A stretch of DNA of 15,877 nt, taken from contig JANNQL010000248.1 in assembly GCA_031400755.1 (NCBI GenBank), positions 1 to 15,877 of the forward strand. Reading direction: 5' to 3'. The position numbers were made by a program, and so were the translations under genes. The DNA is from VMSU01 sp031400755 (GTDB lineage Bacteria > Desulfobacterota > Desulfobulbia > Desulfobulbales > VMSU01). Positions 1 through 7,460 of this stretch are shown here, in pieces; the first letter of the stretch is position 1, and each line of letters opens with the position of its first letter. Below the pieces are notes generated by a model. That model worked only from the letters and a program-made list of their open reading frames with translations, made no database searches and was not told where the DNA came from.

Positions 1-70
1 GACCTATGTCATGGAACAATGGCCGGACATTGTCTTCATGAAGACCAGGGAGCATATATGATAGGGGGGA
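1..70. other. Short non-coding stretch downstream of the CheY-SBP gene
   Basis: I see no supported gene in these 70 bases. They hold two adjacent small dyads: a 6-bp stem with 6-base loop (16-21 paired with 28-33) and a perfect 14-base palindrome, GTCTTCATGAAGAC, at 32-45. Both lie just past the stop codon of the minus-strand gene that ends at 71. Neither is followed by a T-run on either strand, so a classical Rho-independent terminator is not supported. Confidence 0.4.
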
Positions 71-1444
71 TCAGCGAACGGCATCGACAAAGCGCAGATC
101 GACCAGTTTCTCAAGGTCGATGATTTTGCCGATCTCCATGCGGTCATGCATATAGCGCTGGATTTTATCGAGGTCTTCCAGGACTGGATAGAGGTCATTC
201 GTCGTGATCCCGCCGGGCGCTTCCAGGACTTGCTGGAGGATGGCTGGTTGCAGGCCAAGCGTTTGGTTGGGATCAAGGAATTTTACCCCGATTTCGGCGG
301 CGAGGGCCTTGTTTTGTTCAACGTACTTTCCCGCCTGCGTCAGGAGCGCCGTGAATTCATGCACGGCATCGGGGTATTTCTCGATGAATTCATTGCGCAT
401 GGTGACGACGCAGCAGGGATGGTCCGGCCACATAGACGATGATATGAACTGCAGGTCGGCAATGCCCTTGCTGATGGCACTTGAGCCAATCGGCTCAGCG
501 ACGATGAACCCTCCCACTTCAGGATTTTCTTTCATGATGATCGGCATCTGCACCGGCGGGGCAACCTCGAAACGGACGTTGATCGCCTTACCGAGGCCTG
601 GTACGCCAGCCTTAAGACCTAGGCCTGTCAAGTATTGATGGGCCAGCATATGGTGGATCGACATCTTGTGCGGGATATTGACTGCCCTGTACTTGTAAAA
701 ATCGGCCTCTGAGGCGCCTTTGTCAAACGGGGTATGGCGTGAGCGGACAAAAATGCTGCCGTTCTTATGGGCCAGCATGATCAGTCGCAGGTCTACCCCG
801 AACCCGAAGAGGTCCATGGCAATGGGCGCCAGCACAAAGGCGCCATCAACGGTGCTCTTCTCCAAGGCCTCCTGGGGCGGATTCCAGCCTGACATGCAGA
901 TCGTCTCAAGGTCAAAATACTTGGGGGTGACCTGACCGGACTCAATCTGATGTTTTAAGACGCCTAACGCCAGGTGGTCGGTAATCTGGATGTGGCAGAT
1001 CCTCATCTGCACCTTGCCTTTGATGAACCGCGGGGTCGCCTTGAGTTCAGGGCGTACGGTTTTTATGCCAAAGACCTCGTCGATTTTTTGCTTGATCTGG
1101 TCCTCGTCAAAGGGCTTGGAGATGTGCCCGTTCGCCCCGGCCTCCATGGCAATAGAGATATTTGATTTGTCTGACTGGGCAGTGGCCATGATAAATGGGA
1201 CCGCCTTGTATTGTTCGTCCTGGCGGATGTGCTTGAGCAGAGTCAAACCATCCATGTTGGGCATGTTCCAATCGCTGATGATCAGATCTATGGGTTGTTC
1301 CTGGAGTTTGTCTATGGCAACCAGCCCATCTGATGCCTCCCTGATATTCTTAAAGCCCACCTTTTTAAGCAGGTCGGCAATGATTTTTCGCATAAACCCC
1401 GTATCGTCTACCACCAGAATTGTCATGTCCATGTTCAACTGCAT
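71..1444 (-). CDS. CheY-type receiver fused to NrtA/CmpA-like substrate-binding domain
   Basis: This gene encodes 457 residues. Residues 5-126 form a receiver domain with the acidic pair D13-D14, phospho-acceptor D58 in SDWNMPNMDG, T88 and K110. This D58 motif is typical of chemotaxis CheY rather than of DNA-binding response regulators. After a linker of about 15 residues, residues 143-410 resemble the nitrate/bicarbonate/sulfonate-type periplasmic binding proteins (NMT1/NrtA/CmpA superfamily), including a WPDHPCCVV segment and a following helix rich in E, Y and P. There is no signal peptide or membrane segment, so the binding domain should sit in the cytoplasm. The ATG at 1444 was chosen because AAAGGAGA precedes it by 6 bases; the in-frame ATG 18 bases upstream lies before that ribosome site. 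It is the last gene of the minus block, 119 bases after the hybrid kinase. No other CheY is visible, so this may be the cluster's CheY. The ligand is unknown. Confidence 0.85.
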   Translation of the reverse strand: MQLNMDMTILVVDDTGFMRKIIADLLKKVGFKNIREASDGLVAIDKLQEQPIDLIISDWNMPNMDGLTLLKHIRQDEQYKAVPFIMATAQSDKSNISIAMEAGANGHISKPFDEDQIKQKIDEVFGIKTVRPELKATPRFIKGKVQMRICHIQITDHLALGVLKHQIESGQVTPKYFDLETICMSGWNPPQEALEKSTVDGAFVLAPIAMDLFGFGVDLRLIMLAHKNGSIFVRSRHTPFDKGASEADFYKYRAVNIPHKMSIHHMLAHQYLTGLGLKAGVPGLGKAINVRFEVAPPVQMPIIMKENPEVGGFIVAEPIGSSAISKGIADLQFISSSMWPDHPCCVVTMRNEFIEKYPDAVHEFTALLTQAGKYVEQNKALAAEIGVKFLDPNQTLGLQPAILQQVLEAPGGITTNDLYPVLEDLDKIQRYMHDRMEIGKIIDLEKLVDLRFVDAVR

Positions 1445-1450
1445 GCCTGA

Positions 1451-1458
1451 TCTCCTTT
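1451..1458 (-). promoter_or_regulatory. Ribosome binding site setting the CheY-SBP start
   Basis: On the minus strand this reads AAAGGAGA, 6 bases before the ATG at 1444. It makes that ATG, not the in-frame ATG at 1462, the likely start. Two more in-frame ATGs follow at 1432 and 1426, but they are too far from the site. Confidence 0.75.
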
Positions 1459-1563
1459 CCAAAAACGGTTCTTGCGTAACTTGGGCTTTTTTGACCTCCC
1501 GGCTGGTCCAAACGTCCTGATCATCTATCCTCGCATCAAATGAGGGGTGAGAGCAAGTTTTTT

Positions 1564-4500
1564 TTAATTGAGCAAGGGGGCAAGGCCTTGCTCTAACTCA
1601 TCGAGCATGACGTCATAATCTTTTGCAGCATCATTCTTGGCGCTTATTTCAATGGCTTCGGCCTGGTCAGCCCAGGCGATAAGTCCGGCATTCAGCAAAA
1701 GGCCCTTGATGGTGTGGGCCGTCAGGCCAAGTGTTTTCAGGTCACTTTGCCTGGCCGCAGTCCTCGCCTTGTCTATTTCTGAACGTAAGGTCTCTTGCAT
1801 GCCCTTCAGCATGATCTCAATCTGTTCGGGGCCTACTCCATAGTTCGTGTCCAGGTGTATTCTTACCGCATCCAGGCTTGCCGGCACCTTGGCCTTGTCC
1901 TCAGCTCGTCTGTTGTGTTGGAAGGTCGGTTGCGGCAAATCTGAGGGGGCTTGGTTTAGGCCGGGCTGCCGGAGTATTCTGCCAACAGTTGAGACCAGCT
2001 GTTCGATCCCCAAAGGCTTGGGCAGGAATTCCCGGATACCGACCGCCTTGGCCTTCTCCTGGTCAACAGTGTCGCTGTGGCCGGTCACCATGATGATCGG
2101 CAGGCCGGGCCGGATGGCAAGCATCTCTCTCGCCAAGTCGATGCCGGTCAGTTTTGGCATGGTCTGATCGGTGATTACCAGGTCGAAGCACTCTGGCGCG
2201 GCGGCGAAGAGGGTCAAGGCCGCCGTACTGTCGGTCTCGCCAGTCACCTGGCAGCCGGCCCGGGTCAGGATTTTTTCACCAAGCGCCACATTGAAAGCCA
2301 CATCGTCCACATATAAGATATTGGCCTTAAGTTGCTCTAGGACAAGCTCCTCTTCAGCCGCCTTTTCAAGTTCAGGCCCTGCCGCCTGGTTGATAATCGG
2401 CAAATAGATGGTAAAGGCGCTACCCTTGCCGGTCTCACTTTTAACAGTAATGTGGCCGCCATGGGCCGTGATAATGCCATGGACCGTGGCCAGGCCCAGG
2501 CCGGAGCCTTCTCCCTTTTTTTTGGTGGTGAAGTAAGGCTCAAAGATCCGGTCCTGCACGGCCTGCTCCATGCCATGACCAGTGTCCGCCACAATCAGTT
2601 TCGCATAGGGACCAGCCGGCAGGTCTGCGATTTTACCCAGGAGGACCTCTTCTTCACTGAGCCTGATTTCCAAGACGCCGCCTGATTCCCGCATGGCATG
2701 ATAGGCATTGGTGCAGAGATTCATCAACACCTGATGGACATGGCTGGCATCGGCCATTACTGCCCGACACCTGGAGTCGATATCCTGCTTGATTTCGATG
2801 GTGGCCGGCAAGGTGCCAGCCATAAGCTTGGCGACCTCTTTGCTGATATGATGCAAAAATAATGGGTTCCTTCCTTCCTCGATCCCCTTGCTGAAGGCGA
2901 GTATCTGCCGGACAAGCGCTGCCGCCCGTTCGGAGGCCTTGGCCACTTCCTGCAGGTTCTTGGCCGCTGGACTGTCTTTGTCAAGGTCGTCGATGGAGAG
3001 CGCTGTATAGCCGCCGATCACATTCAGGAGGTTGTTAAAGTCGTGGGCAATGCCGCCGGACAAGGTGCCTAGCGCTTCCATCTTTTGGGTATGCCGCTGG
3101 CTCGCTTCCATCTGCTTTCGTTGCGAGATGTCCCTGACCAGAAAGAGAAAGCCGACCGCCTCGCCGGCGGTATTTTTAATTGCGGCGCCTACGGTCTCAC
3201 CCGGGAAGACCTCGCCGTTTTTTCGTTTGAAATTGATTTCCAAGGGGAGCGGCTGTTGGTGGCCGTGGGGGGGAAGAGATAGAGGTGGGGCTGGCAGGGT
3301 AAAGTCTTCAAGACGATCATACAGCAGGCTGATGTCGTGCTCCAGCAGCTCTTGGTCGGTATAGCCGAACAGTTTGGAAAAACCATGATTGGTCAACTTG
3401 GCGTGATGCTCGGTATTGGTAAAGATCATGGCGTCCGGCACGGCGTTAAATATCGCCTCAAGCATTCTCTTCTGGTCCAACACTGCACTCTCGGCCGCTT
3501 TTCGGGCGGTGACGTCACGATCAAGGCCCAGGTATCCCTTGAAGTGCCCATGCTCGTCAAATATTGGCGAGCCGCTTGTTTCCAGAATGACTTTATGACC
3601 ATCTTGATGAAGATTAACATTTTCAAGACCGGCAAATGGTTGCTGCTTGGCGGCAATATCGTTAAATATTTTTTCGACCCTCTCCGCCTCTGCCTCCGGC
3701 ATCAAGGAAAATGGGGTCCGGCCAATGACCTCGTGGGCGTCATAGCCCAGCATCCGGCTTACTTGGGGGCTGGAATAGGTATAGACGCCATTGGTGTCCA
3801 CCGTCCAACTCCAGTCGCTGATGTTTTCGATTAATTCCCGGTAGCGTTCACGGCTCTGTTGCAAATGCAGGACAGCCTTTTTATTGTCAATGGCTAGGGC
3901 GATGGAATCAGCGATTGAGGCCAGCATCTTTTGGACCAGGCTGGATAGAGGATGGCAGGAGAACATGGCCAGCACGCCGATGACCTCCTCGCCGATCATC
4001 AATGGATGTCCGGCAAAGGCCACCATTTTTTCCCGCTTGACCCAGTCCTGATGAATAATTTGCGGGTCACCGATCAGTTGGTTCGAGAAATAGGGCAGTT
4101 TTGATAAAGCGATGGCGCCGATCTTATTGCTCTCGTCCACCGCCTTCAATCTGGAAGGGCCATCAATTCTGGTGTACATGCCGGCGCTGGCCTGTAGTTC
4201 CAGCATACGGTCATCGTCTTCCTGCATGACCCAGATCCTGGCAAAGGCGGCGCCCAGGTGACTGACCAGCAAGGAGCAGCAGGCTTCAAGCATCTCCCGG
4301 AAGGTATTGTTTTGAGTTAAGGCGGCATTAATTTCAGCGCCGAGTGAGAGCAGTTCGATCTGCTCTTGCGTTTCAACAAGCTGGGCACGGACCAAGTGTC
4401 TGAAAATTTTTACAACAAGAATAATGAGTCCCAGGCCAATGGCCAGCAGGGTGGCCTGCACCATTCGCATCTTCCGCATTTGAGCAGTGGTCAAGGTGTG

Positions 4501-5022
4501 CAGATGGTTCGTCAGTGCAGAAAGGTCATGGGTGATCTCTATGAACAGGTCATGACATTGAAGTGTAAGTTGGCGGTCAAGCTCAGTACCACTGGCTGTC
4601 ATGGTCCGTTGCTCGATTACTTGGCGCCACGAGACCAATTTTTCCTGAAGATCGCGGACCTGTCGTTGCCAATCAGGGTTATCTGTAAGGGACAGAAATC
4701 GTTTTTCTGTACTGTCTTGACCGTCCAGCATGGCAATAACATTCCTCTGGGCCCCGCCAAGATGGCTCACTGCCAATCCCTCACCCGGTTTTGTGTCCGA
4801 GTGCTTGCCGCCTAAGGACCCCTCAAACAGCAGATGGGCGGTAAGGGTTTCAACTTGGATGGTGTCGATCATTTCAACGATCGGCAGGTACTGGCCCATC
4901 ATGGCCTGTTCCAGGCGAAAGGCCCAGCCTAAAGCCATGACGATAGCTATGCAGAAGGAGGCGAGCAGCCAATGGTGGGCTGGGTGCCGGTCTTTAGCTC
5001 TGGCCGGCTGAGGCTCATTCAT
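1564..5022 (-). CDS. Membrane-bound hybrid sensor histidine kinase (GAF-PAS-PAS-HisKA-HATPase-REC-HPt)
   Basis: The 1152-residue protein has a membrane segment at about 17-35, an outer sensor region to about 185, and a second membrane segment at 187-206. A GAF-like domain follows (about 222-385), then two PAS/PAC units (about 390-505 and 517-635). The kinase core has phospho-acceptor H660 in GGIAHDFNN, an N-box with N768 and N772, G1 box DTGHGM (813-818) and G2 box GEGSGLGL (837-844). The receiver (about 900-1018) has D906-D907, phospho-acceptor D952 and K1002. The C-terminal HPt has H1103 in AHTIKG. All residues of a four-step His-Asp-His-Asp relay are present, so it looks active and able to pass phosphate to a separate receiver. 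The ATG overlaps the end of cheR by 8 bases and has no clear ribosome site of its own, only an A-rich tract, which suggests translational coupling. The signal sensed is unknown. Confidence 0.93.
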   Translation of the reverse strand: MNEPQPARAKDRHPAHHWLLASFCIAIVMALGWAFRLEQAMMGQYLPIVEMIDTIQVETLTAHLLFEGSLGGKHSDTKPGEGLAVSHLGGAQRNVIAMLDGQDSTEKRFLSLTDNPDWQRQVRDLQEKLVSWRQVIEQRTMTASGTELDRQLTLQCHDLFIEITHDLSALTNHLHTLTTAQMRKMRMVQATLLAIGLGLIILVVKIFRHLVRAQLVETQEQIELLSLGAEINAALTQNNTFREMLEACCSLLVSHLGAAFARIWVMQEDDDRMLELQASAGMYTRIDGPSRLKAVDESNKIGAIALSKLPYFSNQLIGDPQIIHQDWVKREKMVAFAGHPLMIGEEVIGVLAMFSCHPLSSLVQKMLASIADSIALAIDNKKAVLHLQQSRERYRELIENISDWSWTVDTNGVYTYSSPQVSRMLGYDAHEVIGRTPFSLMPEAEAERVEKIFNDIAAKQQPFAGLENVNLHQDGHKVILETSGSPIFDEHGHFKGYLGLDRDVTARKAAESAVLDQKRMLEAIFNAVPDAMIFTNTEHHAKLTNHGFSKLFGYTDQELLEHDISLLYDRLEDFTLPAPPLSLPPHGHQQPLPLEINFKRKNGEVFPGETVGAAIKNTAGEAVGFLFLVRDISQRKQMEASQRHTQKMEALGTLSGGIAHDFNNLLNVIGGYTALSIDDLDKDSPAAKNLQEVAKASERAAALVRQILAFSKGIEEGRNPLFLHHISKEVAKLMAGTLPATIEIKQDIDSRCRAVMADASHVHQVLMNLCTNAYHAMRESGGVLEIRLSEEEVLLGKIADLPAGPYAKLIVADTGHGMEQAVQDRIFEPYFTTKKKGEGSGLGLATVHGIITAHGGHITVKSETGKGSAFTIYLPIINQAAGPELEKAAEEELVLEQLKANILYVDDVAFNVALGEKILTRAGCQVTGETDSTAALTLFAAAPECFDLVITDQTMPKLTGIDLAREMLAIRPGLPIIMVTGHSDTVDQEKAKAVGIREFLPKPLGIEQLVSTVGRILRQPGLNQAPSDLPQPTFQHNRRAEDKAKVPASLDAVRIHLDTNYGVGPEQIEIMLKGMQETLRSEIDKARTAARQSDLKTLGLTAHTIKGLLLNAGLIAWADQAEAIEISAKNDAAKDYDVMLDELEQGLAPLLN

Positions 5023-6280
5023 TGGTTTTCTTTTTTTTCTTGTTTAATTGGTCGAGCAGGGAGGGTTTCATCGGACTTTTCCTGATTGCAAGGAGCGAAG
5101 GGGCTGGCCCCTTGCCGGACGAGTAGATTGCCGCGAGCAAGGATTTTTTTGTCTTGGCTGGCGAGGTTGGCTGGGAATTAGGGGCAGACGGCGCTGGTTC
5201 GGTTGGAGCTGGTGTCTCCAGTTCAACATCGGCTGGCTGGCTCTGTTTGGTATCATTTTTGGCAACATGAACATTGTCTTTTGTCTCAGTTTGTCCTGGC
5301 GGCCTTGCTTCGGGCCCCTTTGGTCCGGTAGCCATGGCGACCGGGACCGGTGACTTTCTGGGCGCCCTGACCGGGGGAGATGGTTGCAAAGCGGGCGTTG
5401 GAGAAGGAGGCGCGGGCCGAGGGGCTGCTGCCGCCGATTGGCCACTCAGTTGATAGAAAATCCCTTTCAAATAGTTGCGCGACTCAAAATCATGGGCAAC
5501 TCCGCTCAAGGTTTCCGAGCCGCCGATGAGCAGTGCGCCATCCGGTTGCAATACCCTGGCGATCTTTTGAAAGAGCCTGACCTTGTCCGCCTGGTTGAAA
5601 TAGATGGCCACGTTGCGACAAAAAATCAGATCGAATTTGCCGCCCAGATCGGCAAATGGTTTCATCAGATTCATGGTCTTGAATTGGGCCAGGCCCCGTA
5701 TCTCATCTCTGATCCGCCAATCCTGACCTATCTGCGAGAAGTATTTTCTCCGGTAATGCAGGGGCAGGCCACGTTCAATTTCAAATTGATTGTACCTGCC
5801 GTAGCTGGCCTGGGCAATAATCTTGTCCGAAATATCAGTGCCAAGGATGTGGATGTCATATTTGGCAAGATCGCCAAGCATTTCCATCAAGGTCATGGTA
5901 ATGCTGTAAACTTCCTGGCCGCTTGAACAGGCCGCGCTCCAGATCCTGAGAGGTATCTTGCTGGTCTGGAAAACCCGAGACCGCCGGTCGATAAGATCGG
6001 GGATTATTTTATTGCGTAACAGGTCAAAGGGGGTGTTGTCCCGAAAGAAAAAGGTCTCATTGGTGGTCATCGCCTCGACAATTTCATGCTGTAACTTGCC
6101 GGAATTGTCTGCCTTAGTCTGCGCATACAGTTGACTGAAGGTGGCATAGCCATGTGAGCTGAGTACCGGGCCCAGCCTGGTCTCCAACAGGTAGCCCTTG
6201 TCTTTGTCTAAATGCAGACCAGAGACATCAAAGATCAATTTGGCAAAGAGCTGGATTTCTTCGGCGGTTATTGATTTCAT
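5015..6280 (-). CDS. cheR: Chemoreceptor glutamate methyltransferase CheR with long Pro-rich tail
   Basis: CheR transfers methyl groups from S-adenosylmethionine to glutamates on chemoreceptor signalling helices. The protein is 421 residues. Residues 1-75 form the all-helical N-terminal domain. The catalytic domain runs to about 280, with TTNETFFFRD (72-81), the SAM-binding loop AACSSGQEVYSI (116-127), LGTDIS (146-151) and FDLIFCRNVAIYF (216-228). A normal CheR is about 270-290 residues; here about 140 more follow, rich in Pro, Ala, Ser and Lys, probably disordered, ending in a Leu/Lys-rich segment with five lysines. No TPR repeats are seen in the tail. The ATG at 6280 is preceded by AAGGA. 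It lies 72 bases after cheB and overlaps the hybrid kinase start. Its target is probably the receptor encoded two genes upstream. Confidence 0.93.
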   Translation of the reverse strand: MKSITAEEIQLFAKLIFDVSGLHLDKDKGYLLETRLGPVLSSHGYATFSQLYAQTKADNSGKLQHEIVEAMTTNETFFFRDNTPFDLLRNKIIPDLIDRRSRVFQTSKIPLRIWSAACSSGQEVYSITMTLMEMLGDLAKYDIHILGTDISDKIIAQASYGRYNQFEIERGLPLHYRRKYFSQIGQDWRIRDEIRGLAQFKTMNLMKPFADLGGKFDLIFCRNVAIYFNQADKVRLFQKIARVLQPDGALLIGGSETLSGVAHDFESRNYLKGIFYQLSGQSAAAAPRPAPPSPTPALQPSPPVRAPRKSPVPVAMATGPKGPEARPPGQTETKDNVHVAKNDTKQSQPADVELETPAPTEPAPSAPNSQPTSPAKTKKSLLAAIYSSGKGPAPSLLAIRKSPMKPSLLDQLNKKKKKTNE

Positions 6281-6297
6281 TATATCCTTATATATTA

Positions 6298-6343
6298 TCT
6301 GAGTGCTGAGGACTGAGTGAAGACCATGCCCCCCCTCAGTCCT
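6298..6343. repeat. Dispersed short repeat with hairpin, copy A (between cheB and cheR)
   Basis: It begins with TCTGAGTGCTGA (6298-6309), which recurs exactly at 13716-13727. It continues into a 9-bp inverted repeat, AGGACTGAG (6309-6317) and CTCAGTCCT (6335-6343), around a 17-base loop. A related hairpin with the same stem and a similar loop lies in opposite orientation at 12044-12077. In the minus-strand transcript the T-run comes before the stem, not after it, so it does not look like a terminator. It could act as an RNA-stability or processing element between cheB and cheR. Confidence 0.6.
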
Positions 6344-6352
6344 AAAAAATAC

Positions 6353-7444
6353 TCATAAGGTTTTCAAAATAGCGCGATCAATGCTGTCGAGCGGGGCGAC
6401 GACATCTGACAATCCGGCATCAATGACCGCCTTTGGCATGCCATAGACCACACAGGAGGCCTCATCCTGGGCAATGGTCAGGGCACCTGCGGCCTTGGCC
6501 ACCGCCATGCCGATCTTGCCGTCGGTGCCCATGCCGGTCATGACCACGCAGGTCAATTTTGAGCCATACACGCGGGCGGCGGAACGAAAGAGGCAATCAA
6601 CCGCGGGTTTGCAGTTGTTTTCCGGCGGGTCATCGGTGATCCGGATAATTTTTTGCAGCCCGGTGCCGCTGGCCACTTTCATCTGCTTGCCGCCTGGGGC
6701 GATATAGACCGTGTTGGCCTCCACCATTTCGCCGTTTTCCGCCTCCTTTACCTTCAATTTGCATTTTTCGTCCAGGCACTTGGCTAGCGATGCGGTGAAC
6801 AGCGGTGGCATGTGCTGGACCAAGAATATTGGCACCCCGAGGTTAAAGGGCAGCTTGGGCATCAAGATATTCAAGGCATTGGGCCCGCCAGTCGAAATGC
6901 CGATGGCAACCGCCTGAGATTTTTCGGTCCGGTTGGCCGCCCTCGTCGAAATCGCCAGCATTTTGCTGGCCGCTGCCGCCGACAGCGCCGCGCCCGACTT
7001 CTGGGCCATGCCCTTGGTCCCCATCTTCCTTTTCAAAATAAGACGCTGCTCGAAAATCGTTATTACCTTCCGCAGTTGTTTGGTGAGTTCCTTGATATTT
7101 TCTTCATGGTCAGTCGCATCGGGTTTGGTGATAAAGTCAAAGGCCCCCAAGGCCAAGGCCTGCATGGTGATGGCACTGCCCTTTTCGGTCTTTGAACTCA
7201 ACATCAGGCAGTCCACATCAAACCCCTGTTCATTGATGGCTACCATGAGTTGCAGGCCATTCATGACCGGCATTTCAACGTCCAAGGTAATCAGATCGGG
7301 TTTTAGGGTCTTGATCCGGGCCAAGGCGATTTCGCCGTTATTGGCCGCACCCACGACTTCGACATTAGGGAAGGTCTTTAAGATGTCGCTGACAACTGTC
7401 CGATAAAAAATCGTATCATCAACGACCAGCACTTTGATAGGCAA
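6353..7444 (-). CDS. cheB: Chemoreceptor methylesterase/deamidase CheB
   Basis: CheB removes methyl groups from receptor glutamates and deamidates glutamines when its receiver is phosphorylated. The protein is 363 residues from a TTG start. The receiver (1-125) has D9-D10, phospho-acceptor D55 in LITLDVEMP and K107. A linker rich in Lys and Ala (about 130-175) leads to the esterase domain (177-363). The catalytic triad fits S184 in GISTGGP, H211 in QHMPP and D308 in GMGTDG. The TTG at 7444 is preferred: GGAGA stands 6 bases before it, the receiver begins at once, and the gene then starts 16 bases after the receptor stop codon. A longer ATG start at 7504 would overlap the receptor gene by 44 bases and add about 20 residues unlike any receiver N-terminus. 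It is likely co-transcribed with cheW, the receptor and cheR. Confidence 0.94.
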   Translation of the reverse strand: MPIKVLVVDDTIFYRTVVSDILKTFPNVEVVGAANNGEIALARIKTLKPDLITLDVEMPVMNGLQLMVAINEQGFDVDCLMLSSKTEKGSAITMQALALGAFDFITKPDATDHEENIKELTKQLRKVITIFEQRLILKRKMGTKGMAQKSGAALSAAAASKMLAISTRAANRTEKSQAVAIGISTGGPNALNILMPKLPFNLGVPIFLVQHMPPLFTASLAKCLDEKCKLKVKEAENGEMVEANTVYIAPGGKQMKVASGTGLQKIIRITDDPPENNCKPAVDCLFRSAARVYGSKLTCVVMTGMGTDGKIGMAVAKAAGALTIAQDEASCVVYGMPKAVIDAGLSDVVAPLDSIDRAILKTL

Positions 7445-7450
7445 GGGGGA

Positions 7451-7455
7451 TCTCC
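7451..7455 (-). promoter_or_regulatory. Ribosome binding site for the TTG start of cheB
   Basis: The minus strand reads GGAGA here, 6 bases before TTG at 7444, in the 16-base gap after the receptor gene. It supports the non-ATG start of cheB. Confidence 0.65.
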
Positions 7456-7460
7456 AGGTT

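Noticed and set aside
1570..1593. 8-bp hairpin (GAGCAAGG/CCTTGCTC) at the end of the hybrid kinase gene, next to a run of T on the plus strand
   Set aside because: In the minus-strand transcript the stem is followed by AATT and an A-run, not U, and it lies in coding sequence. It does not fit a terminator.
6309..6350. Hairpin between cheB and cheR as a possible operon terminator
   Set aside because: On the minus strand the T-run precedes the stem, and on the plus strand A follows it. Neither strand fits, so it was called a repeat only.
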